Assembly: GCF_016863635.1 (NCBI RefSeq)
Contig: NZ_BOPG01000009.1
Location: 62,001 to 126,000 of the forward strand
DNA: 64,000 nucleotides
DNA from: Virgisporangium aurantiacum
Lineage (GTDB): Bacteria > Actinomycetota > Actinomycetes > Mycobacteriales > Micromonosporaceae
Reading direction: 5' to 3'
The notes beneath the pieces were generated by a model, which was not told where the DNA came from, did no database searches, and saw only the letters and a program-made list of their open reading frames with translations. The translations under genes and the position numbers were made by a program. Positions 8,355 through 16,519 of this stretch are shown in pieces. Position 1 is the first letter of the stretch. Every line of letters begins with the position of its first letter.

Positions 8355-9665
8355 TCACTGGACCGTGTACTCGGGGCTGGCCAGCGCGAGCGCGAGCATG
8401 CGGGCGGGCTGTTCGGTCAGGACCGCCCGGGTGCGGTCGGTGAAGCCGTCGATCGCCAGCAGGTTCGCCAGGGCGTCGGGGCGCTGGGCCGCCGGGACGG
8501 CGGCGAGCTTGTCGGTGACTGCCGGTGACGCCTTGGCGGCCAGCAGATCGGCGGCCCGGAGCCGCCACTGGGTGCCGGACGTCGTCAGCCACGCCGTGCC
8601 CGCCGGCCAGCCGCCGACGCTGGGCGGGTCGAACGGGATCTGGCCCTGTTCCCGGAGACTGCGCAGCAGTTGCTGCCGCTCGGCCGCCGGCAGTTCGCCC
8701 GGTCGCACGCCCAACTGCCGCATCGCGCCGACCGCCCACTCCACCGGCTGCTTCACGAGTTGGCCCCGGGTGCCGGCGAACGCCGCGTCGGTGAACAGCG
8801 CCTTGAGCACGGCGGTGATGTTCCGGCCGCTGCCGTAGGCGCCGACGAGCCGCTGGTGGGTGTCGGCGGGAACGGGCGACGGCGACGCGTACCGGTACCA
8901 GAGGCGGGCGGTCACGAATTTCGCGGCGGCCTCCTGCCCGAGCAGGATGTCGACGAACTCGTCGGTGCCGAATGCTCCCGCGCGTCCCAGAATGGTCTTC
9001 TCGCCGGGGTCGTAGCGCTTGGCGTTGACCACCGCGAGGTTCTTCGACCGGTCGACCGCCCACCCGGTGAGCGCCCGCGCACCGGCCTTGACGTCGGCCT
9101 CGGTGTAATTGCCGATGCCGAGCGTGAACAGCTCCATCAGCTCGCGGGCCAGGTTCTCGTTCGGGGCCTTGGCGGTGTTCTTGTGCCCGTCGAGCCACCA
9201 GATCAGCGCCGGGTCCTTGACCATCGTGTGCACCAGGACGCCGAAGTCGCCGAGGCCCAGCGCGTGCAGCTTCTGCTGGTGGGCGAGCATCACCTGGGGG
9301 AACTGCACCTTCTGCACCGAGGTGGCCCAGTGGCCGTGCCAGAAGAACGTCAGCTTCTCGTGGGCCTGGTGATCCGCCTGCACCATGCGGTCGACCCACC
9401 AGCCGGTCAGCGCCGTCACCTGTTCGCGCTGCTGCTTCTGGGCGGCCTGGCGCTGCTCGCGGGTGGCCTCCTTGGGCAGCGCCGCCACCGGATCGGCGGT
9501 GGTCGGCGGCGGGGTGCGGGCCGCGCCGGTGTCGGGCGCCGGCGGCGCCAGCAGGGCGTCGACGGTGGCGGTGACGCCGGCCTTCTCGGCCGCGTCCACC
9601 TCGTCGGCACGCGGGCCGAACCCGGCCCGGCGGAGCAGATGAGCGAGATCCGAACGGGTCGCCAT
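8355..9665 (-). CDS. DUF1800 domain protein
   Basis: This 436-residue protein of the DUF1800 family is the usual partner of DUF1501 proteins. Visible family motifs are LLRRAGFGPRADEVD at the N-terminus, MVQADHQAHEKLTFFWHGHWATS in the centre, NENLARELMELFTLG, and a C-terminal PPSVGGWPAGTAWL. No signal peptide or membrane helix is evident, so it may be exported together with its Tat-dependent partner or stay inside. The biochemical role is unknown; in other phyla the pair has been linked to surface proteins. It is the first gene of the two-gene operon. Confidence 0.9.
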   Translation of the reverse strand: MATRSDLAHLLRRAGFGPRADEVDAAEKAGVTATVDALLAPPAPDTGAARTPPPTTADPVAALPKEATREQRQAAQKQQREQVTALTGWWVDRMVQADHQAHEKLTFFWHGHWATSVQKVQFPQVMLAHQQKLHALGLGDFGVLVHTMVKDPALIWWLDGHKNTAKAPNENLARELMELFTLGIGNYTEADVKAGARALTGWAVDRSKNLAVVNAKRYDPGEKTILGRAGAFGTDEFVDILLGQEAAAKFVTARLWYRYASPSPVPADTHQRLVGAYGSGRNITAVLKALFTDAAFAGTRGQLVKQPVEWAVGAMRQLGVRPGELPAAERQQLLRSLREQGQIPFDPPSVGGWPAGTAWLTTSGTQWRLRAADLLAAKASPAVTDKLAAVPAAQRPDALANLLAIDGFTDRTRAVLTEQPARMLALALASPEYTVQ

Positions 9666-9726
9666 GCCCCTGACCGTAACGCCGGACGATGACCCGGTTG
9701 GGGAAAGCTGCCCGGCACGTACAGTT

Positions 9727-9745
9727 ATGCCGCTTTCGTCGGCAT
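9727..9745 (-). terminator. Small hairpin behind the 9.8-kb gene, possible terminator
   Basis: ATGCCG (9727-9732) and CGGCAT (9740-9745) form a 6-bp stem with a 7-base loop, located 24 bases past the stop of the minus-strand gene at 9769. There is no U-tract, so this is only a weak candidate for the end of the tag operon. Confidence 0.3.
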
Positions 9746-9768
9746 CCTTTCTGTGGACGCTCTGTGGA

Positions 9769-10281
9769 TCAGTCGTCTTCCTCGGGGTCCTGGTTCGCCT
9801 CGACGCCCAGCACGAACGCCTGCATGGCCAGCTCGTTGCCGGTGGGGCTGACGAACGCCGGAAGCTCCTGCGGCCCCAACTCGTACACGTACGACCAGAA
9901 CAGGCGGGCCGCCTCGGCCGGGCTCGCCGCCTCGATCGGCATGTCGATGCTCACCAGCCAGGTGCGCTTCGGCCCGTCGGTGCGCAGGTACGGGTCGACG
10001 ACGCCGGCCGACGCCTCGAACACCGACGGCTCCAGCGGATGGACGCCGGGCCCGTCCAGCTTGAGGTCGCCGACGGGCAGCGGCTCGTCGAGCAGCCGGT
10101 GCGTGTAGCGCACCTCCCCCGCCGTGCGGACCCGCCCGATCCCGAAAAGCTCGGACCCGGCGATCAGCAGCACGACGTCGCCGGCCTCGGGGCCGGGAGA
10201 AGGCAACGGCAGGGATTCGTTCGCGAACAGCCGCTCCTCGTCGAGCCGTTCGGCCGGGAACACCACCGCCCAATGCGCCAT
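9769..10281 (-). CDS. Conserved hypothetical protein, possible PUA/EVE-like fold
   Basis: I do not recognise this 170-residue protein with certainty. It is soluble, acidic, has no signal or membrane segment, and ends in an acidic tail (QDPEEDD). The N-terminal half (AHWAVVFPAERL, then GDVVLLIAGSELFGIGRV) has the pattern of EVE/ASCH proteins, where a short beta domain reports that it gives access to a site, so a PUA-like fold is possible. The second half has no motif I can name. It lies 7 bases behind tag and is the last gene of a minus-strand operon, so a link to nucleic-acid modification is conceivable but is inference. Confidence 0.6.
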   Translation of the reverse strand: MAHWAVVFPAERLDEERLFANESLPLPSPGPEAGDVVLLIAGSELFGIGRVRTAGEVRYTHRLLDEPLPVGDLKLDGPGVHPLEPSVFEASAGVVDPYLRTDGPKRTWLVSIDMPIEAASPAEAARLFWSYVYELGPQELPAFVSPTGNELAMQAFVLGVEANQDPEEDD

Positions 10282-10288
10282 CCGTACA

Positions 10289-10861
10289 TCACATCACGGG
10301 AACGTGGCAGCCCAGGAGGTGGTCGTCGACCATGCCCATCGACTGCATCAGCGCGTACGACGTGGTGGGCCCGACGAACCGGAACCCGCGCTTTTTCAGG
10401 TCTTTGGCCATCGCCTTCGACTCGGGGGTGACCGCCGGAATGTCGGCGAACGAGGCGACCCGGGCCGCCCGCGGCGACGGCGCGAACGACCACAGCAGGT
10501 CGCTCAGCGGCACGGGCAGGTCGGCCAGCACCCGGGCGTTGTGGATCGTCGCCTCGATCTTCTGCCGGTTGCGCACGATGCCGGTATCGGCCAGCAGCCG
10601 CTCGATGTCGGCCTCGCCGAACTCGGCCACGGCTACCGGGTCGAACCCCGCGAACGCGGCCCGGAAGTTCTCCCGCTTGCGCAGGATCGTGATCCACGCC
10701 AGCCCGGACTGGAACGCCTCCAGGCTGATCTTCTCGAAGAGCCGCCCGTCGTCGCGGACCGGACGGCCCCACTCGTCGTCGTGGTAGGCCATGTACAGGT
10801 CTGACGAGCTGCCCCATCCGCACCGGGCCAGCCCGTCTGAACCCACCACCAGATCGCTCAC
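10289..10861 (-). CDS. tag: DNA-3-methyladenine glycosylase I
   Basis: The 190-residue enzyme is of the Tag type, which excises 3-methyladenine from alkylated DNA. Zinc ligands are all visible: Cys and His near the N-terminus (RCGWG, AYHDDEWG) and His/Cys at the C-terminus (DDHLLGCHVP). The catalytic-region motif LFEKISLEAFQSGLAWITIL is present, and the length is typical. GTG at 10859-10861 gives MSDLVVGSDG directly before the zinc motif and is therefore chosen over a much longer upstream frame. It belongs to a minus-strand operon with a SRPBCC protein and a DivIVA-domain protein upstream. Confidence 0.95.
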   Translation of the reverse strand: MSDLVVGSDGLARCGWGSSSDLYMAYHDDEWGRPVRDDGRLFEKISLEAFQSGLAWITILRKRENFRAAFAGFDPVAVAEFGEADIERLLADTGIVRNRQKIEATIHNARVLADLPVPLSDLLWSFAPSPRAARVASFADIPAVTPESKAMAKDLKKRGFRFVGPTTSYALMQSMGMVDDHLLGCHVPVM

Positions 10862-10893
10862 CCGAGAAAGATAGCCACGGGGTACGACAGGAA

Positions 10894-11397
10894 CTACGGC
10901 AGCCGGCCGGCCTCCACGAGCTTGGCGAACCGCTTCAGCGCCGTCGTCAGGCTGACCTTCGAGCCCGGCCACACCAGCGGCCAGGCCACCTTGCCGGCGG
11001 TGCCGCCGGGCAGGTGGAACCACTCGTGCCAGACCACCTGGGTGCGGCCCCGGTCCATCGGCGTGCAGCGCAGCACGCCCGGCCCCCGCAGCACCTTGCC
11101 GTAGTGGACGACCCGCACCGTACGTGGCGGGTCGAGCTTGACGACCTTCATCTCGTCGCGGAGCACCGCGGGACCGACCCGGGTGACCGCTTCGATCTCC
11201 GAGCCCTCGCCACCGTCGCCGGAGACGATGCGCACCCGGGTGAACGGAATCCACTCGCCCTGCCGCTCCCAGGCGACGAACGCCTGGTAGACCCGCTCGG
11301 CCGGGGCGTTGACGATCACCGTCGCGGTGACCTCACCCATTCCCGGGCTGGCGGCATCGCCGAGCCCGGGCGCGGGTTGTGACCCGTCCGAGGTCAC
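10894..11397 (-). CDS. SRPBCC (START-like) family protein
   Basis: The 167-residue soluble protein shows a polyketide-cyclase/START-like fold. It begins EVTATVIVNAPAERVYQAF, the classic first strand and helix of SRPBCC proteins, continues with IPFTRVRIV, and ends in a C-terminal helix TTALKRFAKLVEAG. Such proteins bind hydrophobic ligands in a deep cavity; the ligand here cannot be told. Its GTG start overlaps the stop of the DivIVA-domain gene by 4 bases, so the two are translationally coupled. Confidence 0.85.
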   Translation of the reverse strand: MTSDGSQPAPGLGDAASPGMGEVTATVIVNAPAERVYQAFVAWERQGEWIPFTRVRIVSGDGGEGSEIEAVTRVGPAVLRDEMKVVKLDPPRTVRVVHYGKVLRGPGVLRCTPMDRGRTQVVWHEWFHLPGGTAGKVAWPLVWPGSKVSLTTALKRFAKLVEAGRLP

Positions 11398-11861
11398 GAG
11401 CGTTCACCGACCGTGGAATCCTCTTTTTTCGTCAGGTCGACCGGCTCGGGCGTCTCGTCCTCGGCCGGCTCCTCCGCGGCCTCGGCGACCCGCTTGTCCG
11501 CCTCGCCCAGCGCGGCCAGGCGGGCCTTCTGCAGTTCGTCGGCGTCGTCCTGGCGCCCCTCGCGCAGCGCCGCCACCTCGGCCTCCAGCACCGCGACCAG
11601 TTCCGTCTTGTATCCGACGTCGTACGCGGCCCGGCGCAACGCGGAGTCGACCTGCGACATCCGGTAGCCGCGCAGGCCCGTGTCGAAACGCAGCGCCTGG
11701 AAGTCCTGCTCGGCCAGCGGCCGGTGCCCCGGCAACGGGACCGAGGATCCCTCGGGAACGTCGGCGGCCAGGCCCGGATCGGAGCCGGTGACCAGCACCG
11801 CGACCCCGAATGCGACCGCGCCGACCACGAGTGCGCCGAGGAGGACGTACAGCAACGTCAT
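11394..11861 (-). CDS. Small membrane protein with DivIVA-like domain
   Basis: The 155-residue protein has an N-terminal membrane helix (about residues 3-24, LLYVLLGALVVGAVAF) followed by a DivIVA-type motif (about 50-85: FDTGLRGYRMSQVDSALRRAAYD), a coiled coil and an acidic tail. In DivIVA proteins this motif precedes a coiled coil and targets curved membrane at poles and septa. A copy with its own membrane anchor is a known actinobacterial type, often near tag. ATG 11861 is chosen because it starts the membrane helix. The 4-base overlap with the SRPBCC gene indicates an operon. Confidence 0.85.
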   Translation of the reverse strand: MTLLYVLLGALVVGAVAFGVAVLVTGSDPGLAADVPEGSSVPLPGHRPLAEQDFQALRFDTGLRGYRMSQVDSALRRAAYDVGYKTELVAVLEAEVAALREGRQDDADELQKARLAALGEADKRVAEAAEEPAEDETPEPVDLTKKEDSTVGERS

Positions 11862-11909
11862 GTCCCGATCGTGGCACGAAGACGTTCCGGGTGTGAAACC
11901 GACCACCCA

Positions 11910-12287
11910 TCAGGTCCAGCGGAGTACGCCCTTGCGCCACGCGTACAGCAGACCCAGCGCGAGGACCGCCACGAAGATCGCCATCTCGACGATCGCGGCC
12001 GTGCCGAACCCGGGCCGGTCGAAGACCACCGCCCACGGGAACAGGAACACGCTCTCGACCGCGAACAGCGCATAGAGGAACGCGTACACGTAGTACCTGA
12101 TCTGCGCCTGCGCCCAGTCGCCGCCGACCGGGTCGAGCCCGCACTCGTACGTGTCGAACTTGCCCGGACCCACTGTCGGCCGGTTCGGCCGCAGTACCCG
12201 GTTCGCCGTGAACGCACCGACGAACACCACCACGGCACCCAGGAGGGTGAGTCCGAGCGTCGCGTACGACCCCAGGTAACCCGTCAC
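11910..12287 (-). CDS. Orphan NuoA-like NADH dehydrogenase subunit
   Basis: This 125-residue membrane protein has three predicted helices (about 7-28, 65-90, 96-118) and the NuoA family hallmarks: TYECGLDPVGG after helix 1 and FAVESVFLFPWAV in helix 2. NuoA is a proton-pumping-arm subunit of respiratory complex I. The conserved FDVE motif of helix 2 (Asp79/Glu81 in E. coli) reads FAVE here, so the Asp is replaced by Ala while the Glu remains. No other nuo gene is present, and the next gene codes for a DivIVA-like protein. It is therefore probably a second, diverged copy, with the true nuo operon elsewhere. GTG start at 12287. Confidence 0.88.
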   Translation of the reverse strand: MTGYLGSYATLGLTLLGAVVVFVGAFTANRVLRPNRPTVGPGKFDTYECGLDPVGGDWAQAQIRYYVYAFLYALFAVESVFLFPWAVVFDRPGFGTAAIVEMAIFVAVLALGLLYAWRKGVLRWT

Positions 12288-12324
12288 GCTCGCAGCGTAC
12301 CGACCCGACGGTTATCGTGCCCCC

Positions 12325-13502
12325 ATGGCAAGAGGGCGGCTTGTGGCCGCCGTCGTGGGCGGGCTGATCGCGATCCTTTCGGCCGCGGTTTCGATCAACC
12401 CCGATCCGGGACGCGCCGCGCCCGCGCCCGATCCCGATCCGACCGTCAGCACGAGCCCGTCCGACCCGCCGCCTCCGCCGCCGGCGGTCGCCGTCACGGC
12501 CGAGGACCTCCCGATCGGCGCCGGCTACTGGCAGGGCGCGGCGGAGACGTACCGGCTCACCGCGCGGGTCCGCAACACCGGCATCCCGCCGGTGACCGCG
12601 ACCACCCGGGTGACGCTGCCGCCCGGTGTCACGCTGGTGCGCTCGGCGGCGCCCGGGTGCGATGCCGACGGCCTGTCGGTGGTCTGCCCGATCGCGCCGC
12701 GGGCCACCGTCACGATCACGGTCGACGTGACGGTCGCGCCGGGCCTGTGGCGCGACCCGCCCACCGGAACGGTGCAGGTGCGCGCGGCCACCGGTACCGG
12801 ACCGGACGACCGGACGGCCACCGACGCGACGACGTTCGGCCTCGACTTTCCACCCGGCCCGCCGACCCGGACATCGACCTGAGTGTGAGCGACCCGTTCC
12901 TCCCCGCCGACCCGGTGGACCCGAACGCGGCCACCGAGACCTCGCGGCTGGAGGTGCGCCTGGCGAACACCGGACCGGTGCAGGCCGACGGGACCCTCGA
13001 CGTGGTGACGCCGCCCGGTGTGGAGGTGGCGACCGTGCCGGCGGAGTGCGTCACCCGGGTCCGGATATCGGCCGAACGGGAGCGCTGCCAGGTCGGCCGG
13101 GTGCCCGCCGGCCAGCGGCTGACGCTGACGTTCGCCCTGGTGGTGACGCATGCGGCCCGCGCCGAGGCGCCACTGTTGGGCAGCGTCCACGGAACTCTGA
13201 CCCCGGCCGGGCAGGACCCGGCGGAGCGGCAGGCGTCCTACTCGGTCCTCGTCTACGGGCGTCCCGACGACCGGGCCGGAACCACCGATCAGGGTGACCC
13301 CGCCGTCACCGTGGCCGAATCCGCGCCGGCCGGCGGTCCGAACCCCGACCGCGTCGGGTCAAGAATCGGTCAACCTTTGTCGGTGCTCCCGGTCCTGGTG
13401 TCGATCGTCGGGGTGTTCACGACGGTTGCGGCGATGGTGATCCTGCCCATGCGCCGCCGCTGGGAGGAGCCGACCACGGGGGTCCCCGATTCCGCGATCT
13501 AG
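12325..13502 (+). pseudogene. Frameshifted cell-surface protein with DUF11/Ig-like repeats
   Basis: Two reading frames together encode one recognisable exported protein. Frame 1 (ATG 12325, stop TGA 12880-12882, 185 codons) carries a signal peptide, a Pro-rich linker (SPSDPPPPPPAV) and one domain with the pattern of DUF11-type repeats (TLPPGVTLVRSAAPGC). The frame one base back, readable from about 12840 to the stop at 13500-13502, carries a second such repeat (VVTPPGVEVATVPAEC) and ends in a membrane helix with a MRRRW cytoplasmic anchor. Both halves keep coding-type codon use, and the break is a single-base shift near 12850-12878. Either one base is missing from the sequence, the gene is recently broken, or the second half restarts at GTG 12885, right after the stop. 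There is no obvious slippery heptamer. Confidence 0.7.
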
Positions 13503-13650
13503 CTCATACGCGGCACTCTCGGTTGTGCCCGCCGACGTACGCTGGCAGTGAATCACTGACGCGGGGCCGGCACCGCCGCCGATACCCCGAATCCCGCCGC
13601 GCCGGCCCTCGACCACCCCCCGGGTGTCGGCATGAGGAGGTCTACGTCCC

Positions 13651-15495
13651 GTGACCAAACAGGTCCGCCAGTTGGATCATGTCGTCATCCGGTTCGCTGG
13701 CGACTCAGGCGACGGTATGCAGCTCACCGGCGATCGGTTCACGTCGGAAACGGCCCAACTGGGTAATGACATCTCCACCCTGCCGAACTTCCCCGCGGAG
13801 ATTCGCGCACCCGCCGGCACGCTGCCCGGGGTGTCGAGCTTCCAGGTCCACTTTGCGAACTTCGATATCTTGACGCCCGGTGACTCCCCGAACGTCCTCG
13901 TGGCGATGAACCCCGCCGCGCTCAAGGCCAATTTGCCCGATCTTCCGCGTGGTGCGGAAATCATCGTCAACACCGACGAGTTCACCAAGCGGAACCTCAC
14001 CAAGGTCGGCTACGCGAGCAACCCGATCGACGACGGTTCGCTCAGCGGATACACGGTGCACCCGGTCGGGCTCACGAGCATGACCGTCAAGGCGCTGGAA
14101 GACCACGAGATCTCCAAGAAGGACGCCGAGCGGGCGAAGAACATGTTCGCGCTCGGGCTGCTCTCCTGGATGTACTCCCGGCCGTACGAGTCGACGCTCG
14201 ACTTCCTCGACCGCAAGTTCGCCTCGAAGCCCAAGCTCGCCAGGGCCAACGCCACCGCGTTCAAGGCCGGTTGGAACTTCGGCGAGACCACCGAGGACTT
14301 CGCGGTGCGGTACGAGGTCAAGCCGGCCAAGATGCCGCCCGGCCACTACCGCAACATCACCGGCAACATGGCGCTCGCGCTGGGCCTGGTCGCGGCCGGC
14401 GTGCGGTCGAAGCTGCCGGTGTTCCTCGGCGCGTACCCGATCACGCCAGCGTCCGACATCCTGCACGAGCTGTCGAAGCACAAGCGGTTCGGCGTCACCA
14501 CCGTGCAGGCCGAAGACGAGATCGCCGCGATCGGTGCGGCGCTCGGCGCCTCGTACGGCGGCGCCCTCGGCGTCACCACCACGTCGGGGCCGGGAGTGGC
14601 ACTCAAGGGCGAGACGATCTCGCTCGCGGTCGCGCTCGAACTGCCGCTGGTGATCGTCGACGTGCAGCGGGCCGGCCCGTCGACCGGCCTGCCCACCAAG
14701 ACCGAGCAGGCCGACCTCAACATGGCGCTGTTCGGCCGGCACGGCGAGGCGCCGGTCGCGGTGGTGGCGCCGAACTCGCCGTCCGACTGCTTCCACGCCG
14801 CGATCGAGGCCGCCCGCATCGCGCTGACCCACCGCACGCCGGTGATCCTGCTCTCCGACGGGTACATCGCCAACGGTTCCGAGCCGTGGCGGTTGCCGGA
14901 GGTCGCCGAGCTGCCCGACCTGCGGGTCGAGTTCGCCACCGAGCCGAACGGCGACGACGGCAGGTTCCTGCCGTACCTGCGCGACCCGGAGACGATGGCC
15001 CGGCCGTGGGCCGTGCCGGGCACACCGGGGCTGGAGCACCGCATCGGCGGGCTGGAGAAGGCCGACAAGACCGGCGACATCTCGTACGACCCGGCCAACC
15101 ACGACTTCATGGTGCGCACCCGGGCCGCCCGCATCGAGGCGATCGAGGTGCCCGACCTGGAGGTCGACGACCCGTCGAACGAGGCCGAGGTGCTCGTCCT
15201 CGGGTGGGGGTCGACGTACGGGCCGATCGGCGCGGCCTGCCGCTCGCTGCGGGCCCGCGGCGTGAACATCGCGCAGGCGCACCTGCGGCACCTGGCGCCG
15301 ATGCCGAAGAACACGGGCGACGTGCTGCGCCGGTACGACCGGGTGGTGATCCCGGAGATGAACCTGGGCCAGTTGGCCCACGTCATCCGGGGGAGGTTCC
15401 TGGTCGACGCGCTTGGCTACAACCAGGTGCGCGGCCTGCCGTTCACCGCGGCCGAGCTCGAGACCATGCTGGAAGAGGTCGTGAAGAATGCCTGA
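13651..15495 (+). CDS. korA: 2-oxoglutarate:ferredoxin oxidoreductase alpha (gamma-alpha fusion) subunit
   Basis: The 614-residue subunit belongs to the CoA-acylating 2-oxoacid:ferredoxin oxidoreductase that converts 2-oxoglutarate to succinyl-CoA and reduces ferredoxin. The gamma-type domain comes first (VIRFAGDSGDGMQLTGD at 12-28), followed by the alpha pyrimidine-binding domain (about 235-470: GAYPITPASDILHEL, TTTSGPGVALKGE) and a C-terminal domain with VLVLGWGSTYGPI. It is the fused form, like KorA of mycobacteria (Rv2455c). GTG 13651 follows a ribosome binding site AGGAGG. The stop overlaps korB by 8 bases. In mycobacteria this enzyme supplies an alternative to the NAD-linked 2-oxoglutarate dehydrogenase. 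Confidence 0.96.
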   Translation: MTKQVRQLDHVVIRFAGDSGDGMQLTGDRFTSETAQLGNDISTLPNFPAEIRAPAGTLPGVSSFQVHFANFDILTPGDSPNVLVAMNPAALKANLPDLPRGAEIIVNTDEFTKRNLTKVGYASNPIDDGSLSGYTVHPVGLTSMTVKALEDHEISKKDAERAKNMFALGLLSWMYSRPYESTLDFLDRKFASKPKLARANATAFKAGWNFGETTEDFAVRYEVKPAKMPPGHYRNITGNMALALGLVAAGVRSKLPVFLGAYPITPASDILHELSKHKRFGVTTVQAEDEIAAIGAALGASYGGALGVTTTSGPGVALKGETISLAVALELPLVIVDVQRAGPSTGLPTKTEQADLNMALFGRHGEAPVAVVAPNSPSDCFHAAIEAARIALTHRTPVILLSDGYIANGSEPWRLPEVAELPDLRVEFATEPNGDDGRFLPYLRDPETMARPWAVPGTPGLEHRIGGLEKADKTGDISYDPANHDFMVRTRAARIEAIEVPDLEVDDPSNEAEVLVLGWGSTYGPIGAACRSLRARGVNIAQAHLRHLAPMPKNTGDVLRRYDRVVIPEMNLGQLAHVIRGRFLVDALGYNQVRGLPFTAAELETMLEEVVKNA

Positions 15496-16519
15496 GATCC
15501 CGCTCAAGCTCTCCATGAAGGACTTCAAGTCCGACCAGGAGGTGCGCTGGTGCCCGGGCTGCGGCGACTACGCGATCCTGGCCGCGGTGCAGTCGTTCAT
15601 GCCGGAACTACAGATTCCGCGCGAGAACATCGTGTTCGTCAGCGGCATTGGCTGCTCGTCGCGGTTCCCGTACTACATGAACACGTACGGCATGCACTCG
15701 ATCCACGGCCGGGCGCCGGCGATCGCCACCGGCCTGTCGGTGTCGCGTCCCGACCTGAGCGTGTGGGTGGTCACCGGTGACGGCGACGCGTTGTCGATCG
15801 GCGGCAACCACCTGATCCACGCGCTGCGGCGCAACGTCAACCTCAAGATCCTGCTGTTCAACAACAAGATCTACGGGTTGACCAAGGGCCAGTACTCGCC
15901 CACGTCCGAGATCGGGAAGGTCACGAAGTCGACGCCGGTCGGCTCGGCCGACTCGCCGTTCAACCCGATCTCGCTGGCGCTGGGCGCCGAGGCCACGTTC
16001 GTCGCCCGCACGCTCGACACCGACCGCAAGCACCTGCAGTCGGTGCTGCGGGCGGCGGCCGAGCACGAGGGTTCCGCGTTCGTCGAGATCTACCAGAACT
16101 GCAACATCTTCAACGACAACGCGTTCGACACGTTGAAGGAGCCGGCGACCCGCGACGACTACACGATCCGGCTCGAGCACGGGCAGCCGCTCACGTTCGG
16201 CGTCGAGAAGCAGTGGTCGGTGATCAACCCGCCCGGCGGCTTCGGCCTGCGGGTGGTGCCCACCGAGTCGGTCGACGCCGGCGAGATCGTCGTGCACGAC
16301 GAGACGGTCGACGAGCCCGCGTACGCGTTCGCCCTCTCCCGCCTGCCCGGCGAAGACCTGCGCAACACGCCGATCGGCGTCTTCCGCAAGGTGGCCCGCA
16401 GCTCGTACGACACCATCGTCCGCGAGCAGTTGGACACGGCGAGGTCGAAGATGGCCGGCGACCCCGAGACAGAGCTGGCTGCCCTGCTCGGGGGCGGCGA
16501 CACCTGGACGATCCTGTAG
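15488..16519 (+). CDS. korB: 2-oxoglutarate:ferredoxin oxidoreductase beta subunit
   Basis: This 343-residue partner of KorA binds thiamine diphosphate and an iron-sulfur cluster. The cysteines WCPGCGDY (Cys22, Cys25) and GIGCSSRFPYY (about 54-64) are typical cluster ligands, and GDGDALSIGGNH (about 96-107) with FNNKIYGLTKGQ is the TPP/Mg motif. TKGQYSPTSE is also typical of this clade. The length equals that of Rv2454c-type proteins. It is translationally coupled to korA by an 8-base overlap. No dedicated ferredoxin gene follows, and the stop abuts the convergent PhoX-like gene. Confidence 0.96.
   Translation: MPEIPLKLSMKDFKSDQEVRWCPGCGDYAILAAVQSFMPELQIPRENIVFVSGIGCSSRFPYYMNTYGMHSIHGRAPAIATGLSVSRPDLSVWVVTGDGDALSIGGNHLIHALRRNVNLKILLFNNKIYGLTKGQYSPTSEIGKVTKSTPVGSADSPFNPISLALGAEATFVARTLDTDRKHLQSVLRAAAEHEGSAFVEIYQNCNIFNDNAFDTLKEPATRDDYTIRLEHGQPLTFGVEKQWSVINPPGGFGLRVVPTESVDAGEIVVHDETVDEPAYAFALSRLPGEDLRNTPIGVFRKVARSSYDTIVREQLDTARSKMAGDPETELAALLGGGDTWTIL

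Noticed and set aside
9675..9705. A second CGTAAC box resembling a sigma-BldN promoter
   Set aside because: The downstream element reads GGTTGG at 15 bases and no plus-strand gene follows.
11379..13502. A 707-codon open frame on the plus strand
   Set aside because: Its first two thirds are antisense to the DivIVA-domain and nuoA genes and have shadow composition; only the part after about 12850 is coding, as the second half of the frameshifted surface gene.
13651..16519. Pyruvate:ferredoxin oxidoreductase as the identity of the two oxidoreductase subunits
   Set aside because: The fused gamma-alpha layout and the beta-subunit motifs fit the KorAB type of mycobacteria better.
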